Source: Lucinisca nassula
Taxonomy: Eukaryota > Mollusca > Bivalvia > Lucinida > Lucinidae
Assembly: GCA_963580285.1 (NCBI GenBank)
Contig: OY757019.1
Span: 63,446,587-63,510,586, forward strand
Direction: 5' to 3'
Length of the DNA stretch: 64,000 bases
The notes beneath the pieces are model-generated. The model saw only the letters and a program-made list of their open reading frames with translations, had not been told where the DNA came from and made no database searches. Position numbers and translations under genes: made by a program. Each line of letters begins with the position of its first letter. Position 1 is the stretch's first letter. Shown in pieces: positions 10,561 to 22,940 of this stretch.

Positions 10561-13500
10561 TCTGTGTGCGTTCATGTGTCCGTAAACTTTTTCTTCAAAC
10601 GACATCTTCTCCTAAACCACTGAGCGGATTTTGACCAAACTTCACAGGAATGATCCTTAGGTGGAGGCCCCCTTTCAAAGTTGTTAAAATGGTTCTGGTC
10701 TGTTACACATCTGTGACAGGAGCTAAAAATAGATTTTTTTTGCTGAAAATTTTAAAAATCTTTTTCTCTGAAACCACATGGCTCAGGTCTTTGATATTTG
10801 GTTTGAAGCTTCATCTAGTGGACCTCTATCAAGATGGTTCAAATTATAGCCCTAGAGCCAAAAAATACCCCCGCCACTGGGCCCTTTGGTTTTTCATAGG
10901 CTTATATAGTGAAAATATTTAAAAATTTTCTTCTCTGAAACCACAAGGCCCAGGTCTTTGATATTTGGTATGAAGCTTCATCTAGTGGACCTCTACCAAG
11001 ATTGTTCAAATTATAGCCCTGGATCCAAAAATGCCCCGGCCCCGGGGGCCTATGGTTTAACATAGGCTTATACAGGGAAAATCTTTAAAAAAATCTTCTT
11101 CTCTGAAACCACAAGGCCCAGGTCTTTGATATTTGGTGTGAAGCTTCATCTAGTGGACCTCTATCAAGATTGTTCAAATTATAGGCCTAGGGAAAAATGT
11201 CCCCACCTGCACCTTTGGTTTTACATTGACTTATACAAGGAAAATCTTTAAAAAAAAAATTCTCCAAAACCGCATGGCCCAGTTCTTTGAAATTTGATGT
11301 GTAGCTTCATCTAGTGTACTTTTACCAAGGTTGTTCAAATCATAGTCCTTGGGCCAAAAATGGCCCCGCCCCGGGGCCCTTAGTTTTTACATTGACTTAT
11401 ATAGGGAAATTTTAAAAAATCTTCTACTCTGAAACCGCAAGGTCCAGGTCTTTGATATTTGGTGTGAAGCTTCATCAAAATTGTTCAAATTGTAGCCCTA
11501 GGAAATAGAAGTCAAGGCAATGAAAACCTTTGAAAATCTTCTTGTCTGAAAGCAGAAAGCCGAGGTCTTTGATATTTGGTATGAAGCTTCGTTTTGTGGA
11601 TTTTCTACCATGATTGTTCAAATTATAGCCCTGGGGCCAAAAATGGCCCGCGCTGGGGACCTCAAGGTTTAAATAGACCTTTATAAGGAAAACCTTTAAA
11701 AATCTTCTTGTCTGAAACCAGAAGGCTCCAGTCTTTGATATTTGGTATGAAGCTTCACTTTTTAGACCACCATCAAGATTATTCATATTATAGCCCGGGC
11801 CAATAATGGCCTCCCAGGGGCCCACTTGATACCCTATGGATCAGGTGAGCGATCCAGGGCCATCATGGCCCTCTTGTTAGCTCACCGTCACGTGGTGACA
11901 AGGTGAGCTTTTGGGATCACTTTTTGTCCGTCGTGCGTGCATCCATGCGTGCGTAAACAATTTCTTTAAACAACATCTCCTCCTAAACCACTGATCGGAT
12001 TTTGACCAAACTTCACAAGAATGATCCTTAGGTGGTCCCCTTTCAAAGTTTTTCAAATGGTTCCGGTCCGTTGCACATCTAGGTCACAGGAGCCAAAAAT
12101 AGATTTTTTTCACCCAAAACTTACAAAATCTTCTCTGAAACCACAAGGCCCAGGTCTTTGATATTTGGTATGAAGCTTCATCTAGTGGACCCCTACCAAG
12201 ATTGTTCAAATTATAGTGCTGGGACAAAAAATGCCCCCGCCACGGGGCCCTTTGGTTTTACATGGGCTTATATAGGGAAAATCTATAAAAATCTTCTTCT
12301 CTGAAACCACAAGGCCCAGGTCTTTGATACTTGGTATGAAGCTTCATCTAGTGGACCCCTACCATGATTGTTCAAATTATAGTGCTGGGGCCAAAAATGC
12401 CCCCGCCCCACTGCCCTTTGGTTTTACATAGGCTTATATAGGGAAAATCTTTAAAAATCTTCTTCTCTGAAACCACAAGGCCCAGGACTTTGATATTTGG
12501 TATGAAGCTTCATCTAGTCGACCCCTATCAAGATTGTTCAAATTATAGTGCTGGGGCAAAAAATGCCCCCGTCCCGGGGCCCTTTGGTTTTACATAGGCT
12601 TATATAGGCAAAATCTTTAAAAATCTTCTTCTCTGAAACCGCAAGGCCCAGGACTTTGATATTTAGAATGAAGCTTCATCTAATGGACCTCTACCAAGAT
12701 TGTTCAAATTAAAGCCCTTGGGCCACAAATGCCCCCACCCCGGGGCCCTTTGGTTTTACGTAGACTTATCTAGGGAAAATCTTTAAAAATCTTCTTCTCT
12801 GAAACCACAAGGCCTAGGTCTTTTATATTTGGTATGAAACTTCATCTAAAGGACCCCTAACAAGATTATTCAAATTATAGTGCTGAGGCCAAAAATTTCC
12901 CCGCCCCGGGGCCCTTTGGTTTTACATAGGCTTATACAAGGAAAATCTTTAAAAAAAGGCTTATACAAGGAAAATCTTTAAAAAAAATTTTCTCCAAAAC
13001 CGCATGGCCCGGTTCTTTGAAATTTGATGTGTAGCTTCATCTAGTGTACTTCTACCAAGGTTGTTCAAATCATAGTCCTTGATATTTGGTATGAAGCTTC
13101 ATCTAGTGGACCCCAATCAAGATTTTTCAAATTATAGTCCTGGGGCCAAAAATGCCCCCGCCCCAGGGCCCTTTGGTTTTACATAGGCTTATGTAGGGAA
13201 AACCTTTAAAAATCTTCTTCTCTGAAACCACAAGGCCAAGGACTTTGATATTTGGTATGAAGCTTCATCTAGTGGACCCCTACCAAGATTGTTCAAATTA
13301 TAGTGCTGGGACAAAAAATGCCCCCGCCACGGGGCCCTTCAGTTTTACATTGGCTTATATAGGGAAAATCTTTAAAAATCTTCTTCTCTGAAACCGCAAG
13401 GCCCAGGACTTTGATATTTAGAATGAAGCTTCATCTAATGGACCTCTACCAAGATTGTTCAAATTATAGCCCTTTGGCCAAAAATGCCCCCGCCCCGGGG

Positions 13501-14198
13501 CCCTTTGGTTTTACGTAGACTTTTATAGGGAAAATCTTTAAAAATCTTCTCTGAAACCACAAGGCCTAGGTCTTTTATATTTGGTATAAAGCTTCATCTA
13601 GTGGACCCCTACCAAGATTGTTCAAATTATAGTGCTGGGGCCAAAAATGCCCCCGCCCCGGGGCCCTTTGATTTTACATTGGCTTATATAGGGAAAATCT
13701 TTAAAAATCTTCTTCTCTGAAACCACAAGGCCCAGGACTTTGATATTTGGTGTGAAGCTTCATCTAGTGGACTTCTACCAAGATTGTTCAAATTATAGTG
13801 CTGGGACAAAAAATACCCCCGCCACGGGGACCTTTGGTTTTACATTGGCTTATATAGGGAAAATCTTTAAAAATCTTCTTCTCTGAAACCACAAGGCCCA
13901 GGTCTTTGATACTTGGTTTGAAGCTTCATCTAGTGGACCCCTACCAAGATTGTTAGCTCACCAGAGCCGAAGGCTCCGGGGGAGCTTATAGTATAGGCAG
14001 TGATCCGCCGTCCGTCGTCCGCGTCCGTGTCCGCGTCCGCGTCTGCGTCTGCGTCAACATTTTCAAATAACGTCTCCTCAGAAACTGCTGGGCCAATTGA
14101 AACCAAATCACATGTGGAGCCTCTATGGGAAGGGGGAACGAAAGTTTGTTCGGGAGGACTGGGTCACATGACCAAGATGGCCGCCATGCCCATATATG

Positions 14199-15752
14199 CA
14201 GTGATTTTTTTACAAATTTTCAACTATGCGTCCTGGGACTCGCTCAACCAAAAAACTGTGCGTCCCAAATCTGAAAGTATGAGTCCCAATATTTGGAGGA
14301 AAAAAAAAGGAAGTACAAAAAAGATCGGTTCAGTATAAAATGCCATTATTCATAGTTAAAAATAATGCGGTCTAGTATCTATTATTTGCAATGAACAGAA
14401 TCTATCATCAACTTGTGTTGTTTACAAGCCCAAAGAAATCCTGCTAAAGTGTACGTTTTTTAGTCTATTTTCCGTAATGTTTTCTACTTTCGTTTTCGAT
14501 AAATGCGCACCGCAACATGTGCGTGAAATTTACTTCATGCACAATGGAGATAATATTCCGAACCATTTAAATATCGACAAACGTTTCCTCCCCTGATTGA
14601 GACACCAGCTATCTAGGTTCAGGGGCTTACAAATCCATTACCCGGCCGCACACGTCCGAAATCGCGCCGGGCAGGTGCACATTGACCTTAGGACGCCCAG
14701 TCGGGCAAGTGCAAAAAAAAAAATCGTCTACAGCTGTCAGTCTTTTGAGTCCTTAAATACAGTAAAACTAGAGTAAGTAAATCACAATAATTGTGCTGCA
14801 CTGTCCTGCTTTGTCGACAATTCAGAGACAAACCGTCTGTGTATTTATAACAGTTCAATTATGACACTATTGTTAATCCCTGTCATATAATTGCCAAGTA
14901 AACATGATTGCCCTGCGGTGCGTGTCTTTCATTTCTGGCGATAAGCCAACTTGAACGAGGTGTGAAAATATGGTCAAGTTATGTCTCTAATTTGCGTTTA
15001 TTCCCCAATCATAAAATTTAATCAACAATCAATGTGAAAATGATTTACTCGCACCTCAGACAATTAGCTACATCTAACGGTAGATGTATGCATTATATAA
15101 CCGGATCGTGAATGGTTATGTTTGGCGCCAAATAGCAGACACTCGGCTTGGCGGGAAAAGTCGAACGCTGTTGTTGGAGCCGCTGGGGATAATTCGGGGG
15201 CTGTGCAAAGCGCTGTTTTCTATCCACCTCCATTCACAGCCGTTAAGCTATCGAGAAAATATTTTTGTACCGGTTCCAACATTTTTTTTAAGAACGGGAT
15301 ACAGCCCATTAACATAAAACAATGGCTAAACACGTGCGCGTGCGGGGTTGCTGGCATCGGATGATGTCATTTGACACATTTACCGATCACATGCAGAAAA
15401 ATGGTAGAGTTGGTTTGTGGGCGGCGATTTGGATGGCGGAAAACTTTGATGTTCGCATTGAACTTGCTTGTGTGAAAGTTTGGGCTCATTTTGGATGGAG
15501 GGGATTCTCGTCTTGTGGTTGGATCATTAAATTGTACCTGTATCGATTTTTGGTGACTCGTTGGGCAGTTGAAGGTTCGGTAAAAGTGCAGTATTTTATC
15601 ACTTCTGCCGATATTTACAGCAGTGAAAACGAAAGTTGGATTTTTCGTCCATGAAATATTTGCGTCCGACGGACGCACATATTTTATGATCGTGCGTCCT
15701 CAGTCCTATTTGTGCGTCCTGGACGCAGGACGCAGGGGTAAAAAAATCACTG
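14199..15752. mobile_element. 1.55-kb TIR DNA transposon, non-autonomous, 6-bp target duplication
   Basis: Perfect 15-bp terminal inverted repeats CAGTGATTTTTTTAC (14199-14213 and 15738-15752). The flanks TATATG at 14193-14198 and 15753-15758 match, and other copies of the host unit show the empty site CCCATATATGGTAAAA. TGCGTCC motifs crowd both ends in inverted orientation (near 14227, 14256, 15660-15735), like subterminal transposase-binding sites. Overlapping short frames on both strands between 15122 and 15678 match no transposase I know. The CAGTG terminus recalls hAT elements, but hAT duplications are 8 bp, so the superfamily is left open. Confidence 0.85.
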
Positions 15753-18500
15753 TATATGGTAAAAACCTTTCAAAATCTTCTTCTCAAGAACCGAACAGCC
15801 GATGATCTTGAAATTTGGTATGCAGTATCGGGGACTCGGGCCCTACCAAGTTTGTTCAAATGATGACCTTTGGTTGACCTTGACCTGTTTTACGTCAAGG
15901 TCAAATTTGGTCACTTAGACATTTGTATGGAAAAATGGCAAAACAGTGGATTTTTCTGATTGTATGTTAGCTAGTGGCATCAGAAATGGTATTTGCAATC
16001 AGCTGAATGGAAGTTTATCAGTTTCAGAGGTCAAGGTCATTTACTGACCTTTGTCCAGGACGGCTCAGATTCAGTATTTTTATCTTCTTCTTCACTTAAA
16101 CTACTTGGCCAATTGAAACCAAATTACATGTGGAGCCTCTATGGAATGGGGGAACGAAAGTTTGTTCGTGAGGACTGGGTCACATGTCCAATATGGCCAC
16201 CATGCCCATATATGGTAAAAACCTTTAAAAATCATCTTCTCAAGAACCGAATGGCCGACGATCTTGAAACTTGGTATGCAGCATCAGGGACTCTGTCCCT
16301 ACCAAATTTGTTCAAATGATAACCTTTGGTTGACCTTGACCTGTTTTACGTCAAGGTCAAATTTGGTCACTTAGACATTTGTATGGAAAAATGGCAAAAC
16401 AGTGGATTTTTCTGATTGTATATTAGCTAGTGGCATCAGAAATGGTATTTACAATCAGCTGAATGGAAGTTAATCAGTTCCAAAGGTCAAGGTCATTTAC
16501 CGACCTTTGTCTTGGATGGCTCAGATTCAGTATTTTTATCTTCTTCTTCACTTAAACTACTTAGCCATTTGAAACCAAATTACATGTGGAGCCTCTATGG
16601 AATGAGGGAACGAAAGTTTGTTCGTGAAGACCAGGTCACATGACCAATATGGCCGCCATGCCCATATATGGTAAAAACCTTTAAAAATTTTCTTCTCAAG
16701 AATGGAATGGCCGATGATCTTGAAACTTGGTATGCAGTATCGGGGACTCAGGCCCTACCAAGTATGTTCAAATGATGACCATTGGTTGACCTTGACCTGT
16801 TTAAATGATGACCTTTGGTTGACCTTGACCTGTTTTACGTCAAGGTCAAATTTGGTCACTTAGACATTTGTATGGAAAAATGGCAAAACAGTGGATTTTT
16901 CTGAGTGTATGTTAGCTAGTGGCATCAGAAATGGTATTTGCAATCAGCTGAATGGAAGTTTATCAGTTTCAGAGGTAAAGGTCATTTACTGACCTTTCTC
17001 CAGGACGGCTCAGATTCAGTATTTTTATCTTTTTCTTCACTTAAACTACTTGGCCAATTGAAACCAAATTACATTGGCCTCTATGGAATGGGGGAACGAA
17101 AGTTTGTTCGTGAGGACTGGGTCACATGACCAATATGGCCGCCATGCCCATATATGGTAAAAACCTTTAAAAATCATCTTCTCAAGAACCGAATGGCCGA
17201 CGATCTTGAAACTTGGTATGCAGCATCAGGGACTCTGGCCCTACCAAGTTTGTTCAAATGATGACTTTTGTTTGACCTTGACCTGTTTCGTCAAGGTCAA
17301 ATTTGGTCACTTAGACATTTGTATGGAAAAATGGCAAAACAGTGGATTTTTCTGATTGTATATTAGCTAGTGGCATCAGAAATGGTATTTACAATCAGTT
17401 GAATGGAAGTTTATCAGTTCCAAAGGTCAAGGTCATTTACCGACCTTTGTCTTGGATGGCTCAGATTCAGTATTTTTATCTTCTTCTTCACTTAAACTAC
17501 TTGGCCAATTGAAACCAAATTACATGTGGAGCCTCTATGGAATGAGGGAACGAAAGTTTGTTCAGGAGGACTGGGTCACATGACCAATATGGCCGCCATG
17601 CCCATATATGGTAAAAACCTTTAAAAATCTTCTTCTCAAGAACGGAATGGCCCATGATCTTGAAACTTGGTATGCAGCATCAGGGACTTGGGCCCTACCA
17701 AGTTTGTTCAAATGATGACCTTTGGTTGACCTTGACCTGTTTTACATCAAGGTCAAATTTAGTCACTTAGACATTTGTATGTAAACATGGCAAAACAGTG
17801 GATTTTTCTGATTGTATGTTAGCTAGTGGCATCAGAAATGGTATTTACAATCAGCTGAATGGAAGTTTATCAGTTCCAAAGGTCAGGGTCATTTACCGAC
17901 CTTTGTCCAGGACGCCTCAGATTCAGTACTTTTATTTTCTTCACTTAAACTACCTGGCCAGATGAAACCAAATTATATGTGGAGTCTCTATGGAATGAAG
18001 GAACGAAATTTTGTTTGTGATGACTGGGTCACATGACCAATCTGGGCCGCCATGCCCATATATGGTAAAAACCTTTAAAAATCTTCTTCTCAAGAACCGA
18101 ATGGCCAATGATTTGGAAACTTGGTATGCAGCATCAGGGACTCTGGCCCTACCAAGTTTGTTCAAATGATGACCTTTGGTTGACCTTGACCTGTTTTATG
18201 TCAAGGTCAAACTTGGTCACTTAGACATTTGTATGGAAAAATTGCAAAGTAGTGGATATTTCTGATAGGCTGTGACATCAAAAATGATATTTGCAGTTAG
18301 CTTAAAGGAAGTTTATTAATTCCAAAGGTCTAGGTCATTACTGACCTTTGTCTTGGATGGCTCAGATTCAGTATTTTTATCTTCTTCTCCAGTAAAAGAG
18401 CTGGGCTGATTGAAACCAAAATACATGTAAAGTATCTATGGGGGTGAGGCAGTTAAACATTATTCGTGGTATTGTTGTCACATGACCAAGATGGGCACCT
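15753..18500. repeat. Tandem array, ~455-bp unit, about six copies
   Basis: The marker TATATGGTAAAAACC recurs near 15753, 16208, 16663, 17150, 17605 and 18060, giving a 455-bp period with one 487-bp unit. That longer unit contains a local duplication of the 'ttaaatgatgaccttt' region around 16765-16810. Each unit holds GTTGACCTTGACCTG and CGTCAAGGTCAAATT, complementary to each other. Confidence 0.9.
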
Positions 18501-18628
18501 TGCCTGTATATGGTATAAACCACATGATTTCTGGTGAGCGTAGTGGCCCATGGGCCTCTTGTTCAAATTATAGTGCTGGGGCCAAAAATGCCCCCGCCCC
18601 AGGGCCCTTTGGTTTTACATAGGCTTAT

Positions 18629-21143
18629 AAGCTCACCTGAGCCGAAGGCTCATGTGAGGTATTAGTATACCACGAGCCGGCGTCCGGCCTCCACACTTTC
18701 AACGAAGTATATCTCTGGAACCAGTGGGCTGGCCTTGATCAAATTTCATATGAACCATCATCAGGTAGGGGGAAAGGCTGTATTAGGTTTTCGTGCAGAT
18801 CGGATGAGAACTCTGGTTGCCACAGCAACAAAGAGCTCCCATAGGCTTAACATAGGAAAAAGCTTGTCATCACTCTAGCTCCGTCAATTTGTTTCTGATC
18901 GACTTCATTCTTGCAGATAACGAGGACAGGCATGAAATCTCGATCAAGTTTGATTTTGGGCTGAATCGGATTATTCGCTCAGGAGTTACGTGCCCTTGAG
19001 CGTTCTTAACATAGGAAAAAGCTTGTCATCCCTCTAGCTCCGTCAATTTTTTTCTGATCGACTTCATTCTTGCAGATAACTAGAACAGGCATGAAATCTC
19101 GATCAAGTTCGATTTTGGGCTGAATCGGATTATTCACTCAGGAGTTACGTGCCCTTGAGCGTTGAAAAAAATTGCCTATTGACTTAACATGGGGAGAATG
19201 TTGTCATCACCGTAGCTGCTTCAATTATTTTCAGATTGGCTTTATTCTTGCAGATAACCAGCACAGCCATGAAATCTCGGTCAAGTTCGATAACTGGCAG
19301 AATCGGATCATTCACTTAGGAGTTACCTGCCCTTGTGTGTTTTTGCATTAGGGTTAATGGGAATTTCAAAAATGTATATCTTAAAGACTACTTGGCCAAC
19401 TTTGATCAAATTTCATGTGTCGCATTATTGGGCAAGTTGAAAGGCTTCATTAGGTTTTCAGGCAGATCTGAGATGAACTCTGGTTGCCATGGCAACATCT
19501 AGCTCCCATAGACTTCACATAGGAAAAAGCTTGTCATCACTCTAGCTCCGTCAATTTTTTTCTGATCGACTTCATTCTTGCAGATAACCAGTACAGGCAT
19601 AAAATCTCGGTCAAGTTCGATTTTGGGCCGAATCTGATTATTTGCCTTGGAGTTACCTGCCCTTGAGCATAAAAAAATACGTTGTGACCACGATAGCAAC
19701 TTTATTTTTATTCAGATCAGCTTCAAACTTGCAGGTAACGTGGACAGGCATAAAATCTCAGTTAAGTTCGAATCGGAATATTGACCTCGGAGTTACATGA
19801 CCTTGAGGGACAAAAAATTTGCCCACAGACTTTACATAGGGAAAATGTTGTGACTACGATAGCGACTTGAATTTTTTTCAGATCAGCTTCAAACTTGCAG
19901 GTAACGAGGACAGACATAAAATCTCGGTTAAGTTCGATTTTGGGTCGAATCGGATTATTTGCCTTGGAGTTACCTGCCCTTGAGCATAAAAAAATACGTT
20001 GTGACCACGATAGCAACTTTATTTTTATTCATATCAGCTTCAAACTTGCAGGTAACGAGGACAGGCATTAAATCTCGGTTAAGTTCAATTTTGGGCCGAA
20101 TCGGAATATTGACCTCGGAGTTACGGGACCTTGAGAGACAAAAAAATTTGCCCATAGACTTAATTAGGGAAAATGTTGCGACTACGATAGCGACATGAAT
20201 TTTTTTCAGATCAGCTTCAAACTTGCAGGTTACGAGGACAGACATAAAATCTCGGTTAAGTTCGATTTTGGGCCGAATCGGAATATTTGCCTTGGAGTTA
20301 CCTGCCCTTGAGCATAAAAAAATACGTTGTGACCACGATAGCAACTTTTTTTATTCATATCAGCTTCAAACTTGCAGGTAACGAGGACAGGCATAAAATC
20401 TCGGTTAAGTTCGATTTTGGGCCGAATCGGAATATTGACCTCGGAGTTACGTGACCTTGAGAGACAAAAAAATTTGCCCATAGACTTAACGTAGGGAAAA
20501 TGTTGTGACAGAAATAGCGACTTGAATTTTTAGCTCACCTGAGCCAAAGGCTCCAGTGAGCTGATAGTATACCAAGGCTCCGGAGTCCGTCGTCTGTCGT
20601 CCGTCCATCTGTCGTCCACACTTTCAATGAAGCATATCTCAGAAGGTAGTCGACCAATCTTGTTTAAATTTTATGTGTAGCACCATTGGGCAAGGGGAAA
20701 GGCTGCATTAGGTTTTGGAGCTAGTCTGGTTCATTTGTTCCTTCATTCTTCTTTCTCTCCATATAGAGATAATAGACCAATGTTAAATTTTTAATCAAAG
20801 ATTTCTCAGGAACTATAAAAGCTAGAAGCATCAAAATTGGTATTCAATAGAATAATGATGACTTATTTTGTGTAAGAGACATTGGGCTTTCTCAGCTTAT
20901 TTGTTCATCTGTTCTTTCATTCTTCTTTCTCTCCATTTTGACCAATGTTAAATTTTCGTCAAAGGTTTCTCAGGAACTATAGAAGCTAGAAGTCTCAAAC
21001 TTGGAATGCATTGCAATAATGATGACTTATATCCTGTAAGGGTCAATGGACTGGATTCTATTAGCAGATTTAGTAGTCAAGTCTGTGAATTGTTAAAACT
21101 TAAGTTCCTCAGGTGAGCAGTTTAGGCTCATTGAGCCTCTTGT
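18629..21143 (+). mobile_element. Helentron-like element with two 5' ends and one 3' end, nested
   Basis: One 5' terminus (TAAGCTCACCTGAGCC, arm AAGGCTCATGTGAGG) starts at about 18629. A second, TAGCTCACCTGAGCC, starts at 20531. A single 3' end (AGGTGAGCAG, hairpin GGCTCATTGAGCC, TCTTGT) closes at 21143. The host unit is split at GGCTTAT/ATAGGGAAAATC, matching its intact copies. Between the two 5' ends is a ~160-170-bp array (CTTGTCATC...CTAGCTCCGTCAATT). Either a complete short element (20531-21143) landed in a longer one that lost its 3' end, or the inner 5' end was captured. Confidence 0.75.
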
Positions 21144-22940
21144 ATAGGGAAAATCTTTAAAAATCTTCTTCTCTGAAACCACAAGGCCCAGGACTTTGAT
21201 ATTTGGTATGAAGCTTCATCTAGTGGACCCCTACCAAGATTGTTCAAATTATAGTGCTGGGGCAAAAAATGCCCCCGTCCCAGGGCCCTTTGGTTTTACT
21301 TAGGCTTATATAGGCAAAAGCTTTAAAAATCTTCTTCTCTGAAACTGCAAGGCCCAGGACTTTGATATTTAGAATGAAGCTTCATCTAATGGACCTCTAC
21401 CAAGATTGTTCAAATTATAGCCCTTGGGCCAAAAATGCCCCCGCCCCGGGGCCCTTTGGTTTTACGTAGGCTTATATAGGGAAAATCTTTAAAAATCTTC
21501 TTCTCTGAAACCACAAGGCCTAGGTCTTTAATATTTGGTATGAAGCTTCATGTAAAGGACCCCTAACAAGATTATTCAAATTATAGTGCTGAGGCCAAAA
21601 ATTTCCCCGCCCCGGGGCCCTTTGGTTTTACATAGGCTTATATAGGGAAAATCTTTAAAAATCTTCTTCTCTGAAACCACAAGGCCCAGGACTTTGATAT
21701 TTGGTATGAAGCTTCATCTAGTGGACCCCTACCAAGATTGTTCAAATTATAGTGCTGGGGCAAAAAATGCCCCCGTCCCGGGGCCCTTTGGTTTTACTTA
21801 GGCTTATATAGGCAAAATCTTCACAAATCTTCTTCTCTGAAACTGCAAGGCCCAGGACTTTGATATTTAGAATGAAGCTTCATCTAATGGACCTCTACCA
21901 AGATTGTTCAAATTATAGCCCTTGGGCCAAAAATGCCCCCGCCCCGGGGCCCTTTGGTTTTACGTAGGCTTATATAGGGAAAATCTTTAAAAATCTTCTT
22001 CTCTGAAACCACAAGGCCTAGGTCTTTTATATTTGGTATGAAGCTTCATGTAAAGGACCCCTAACAAGATTATTCAAATTATAGTGCTGAGGCCAAAAAT
22101 TTCCCCGCCCCGGGGCCCTTTGGTTTTACATATGCTTATATAGGGAAAATCTTTAAAAATCTTCTTCTTTGAAACCGCAAGGCCCAGGACTTTGATATTT
22201 GGTTTGAAGCTTCATCTAGTTGACCCCTACCAACATTGTTCCAATTATAGTACTGGGGCAAAAAATGCCCCTGCCCCGTGGCCCTTTGGTTTTACATCTA
22301 TAGGCTTATATAGGGAAAATCTTCTTCTCTGAAACCGCAAAGCCCAGGACTTTGATATTTGGTATGAAGCTTCATCAAGTTGACCCCTACCAAGATTGTT
22401 CAAATTATAGTGAAAAATGCCCCCGCCCCGGGGCCCTTTGGTTTTACATCTATAGGCTTATATAGGGAAAATCTTTAAAAATCATCTTCTCTGAAACCAC
22501 AAGTCCTAGGTCTTTTATATTTGGTATGAAGCTTCTTCTAAAGGACCCCTACCAAGATGATTCAAATTATAGTGCTGGGGCCAAAAGTGGCCCCGCCCGG
22601 GGGCCCTTTGGTTTTACATAGGCTTATATAGGGATGATCTTTAAAAATCTTCTTCTCTGAAACCACAAGGCCCAAGACTTTGAAATTTGGTATGAAGCTT
22701 CATCTAATGGACCTCTACCAAGATTGTTCAAATTATAGCCCTGGGGCCACAAATGCCCCACCCCGGGGCCCTTTGGTTTCACATAGATTTATATAGCCCC
22801 GGGGCCATTTGGTTTTGCATAGGCTTATGTAGGGAATATCTTTAAAAAAAATCTTCTTCTCTGAAACCGCAAGGCCCAGGTCTTTGATATTTGATGTGTA
22901 GCTTCATCTAGTGGACCTTTGCCAAGATTGTTCAAATTAT

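Larger units (their letters stand above)
7303..11877 (+). mobile_element. Helentron-like element 2 of the chain, composite
   Basis: Starts TAGCTCACCTGAGCACG with palindrome arm GTGCTCAAGGTGAGCT immediately after the 3' end of element 1. A ~145-bp array fills 7380-10560. A second 5'-type module ('gtgtccgtaaactttttcttcaaacgacatc', 10575 onward) opens a ~165-bp array to about 11600. The element ends with AGGTGAGCGATCC, hairpin GGGCCATCATGGCCC and TCTTGT at 11877. It contains two 5' modules and one 3' end, so it may be a fusion of two elements. A SINE interrupts it at 8907. Confidence 0.7.
13954..18562 (+). mobile_element. Helentron-like element, AGCTCACCAGAGC subfamily, nested
   Basis: The 5' end is TAGCTCACCAGAGCCG with arm AAGGCTCCGGGGGAGCTTA. 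The 3' end is TTCTGGTGAGCGTAGTGG with hairpin GGCCCATGGGCC and TCTTGT. It splits a 165-bp unit at GATTGT/TCAAATTATAG, a second exact TT insertion. Its interior is a ~455-bp tandem array with a 1.55-kb TIR transposon inside it. Non-coding. Confidence 0.85.

Noticed and set aside
11475..11825. Open frames of 60-120 codons inside tandem arrays (also 10102-10329, 19970-20344, 22932-23321, 30037-30258, 35516-35803)
   Set aside because: They translate array units in different frames and recur with each unit. No start context or protein family supports them.
15122..15678. Overlapping open frames inside the TIR transposon
   Set aside because: Looked at as a possible transposase or THAP/zinc-finger remnant, but no catalytic or zinc-binding pattern is visible.
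14199..15752. Assignment of the TIR transposon to hAT
   Set aside because: The termini fit loosely, but the duplication is 6 bp rather than 8, so the superfamily is left open.
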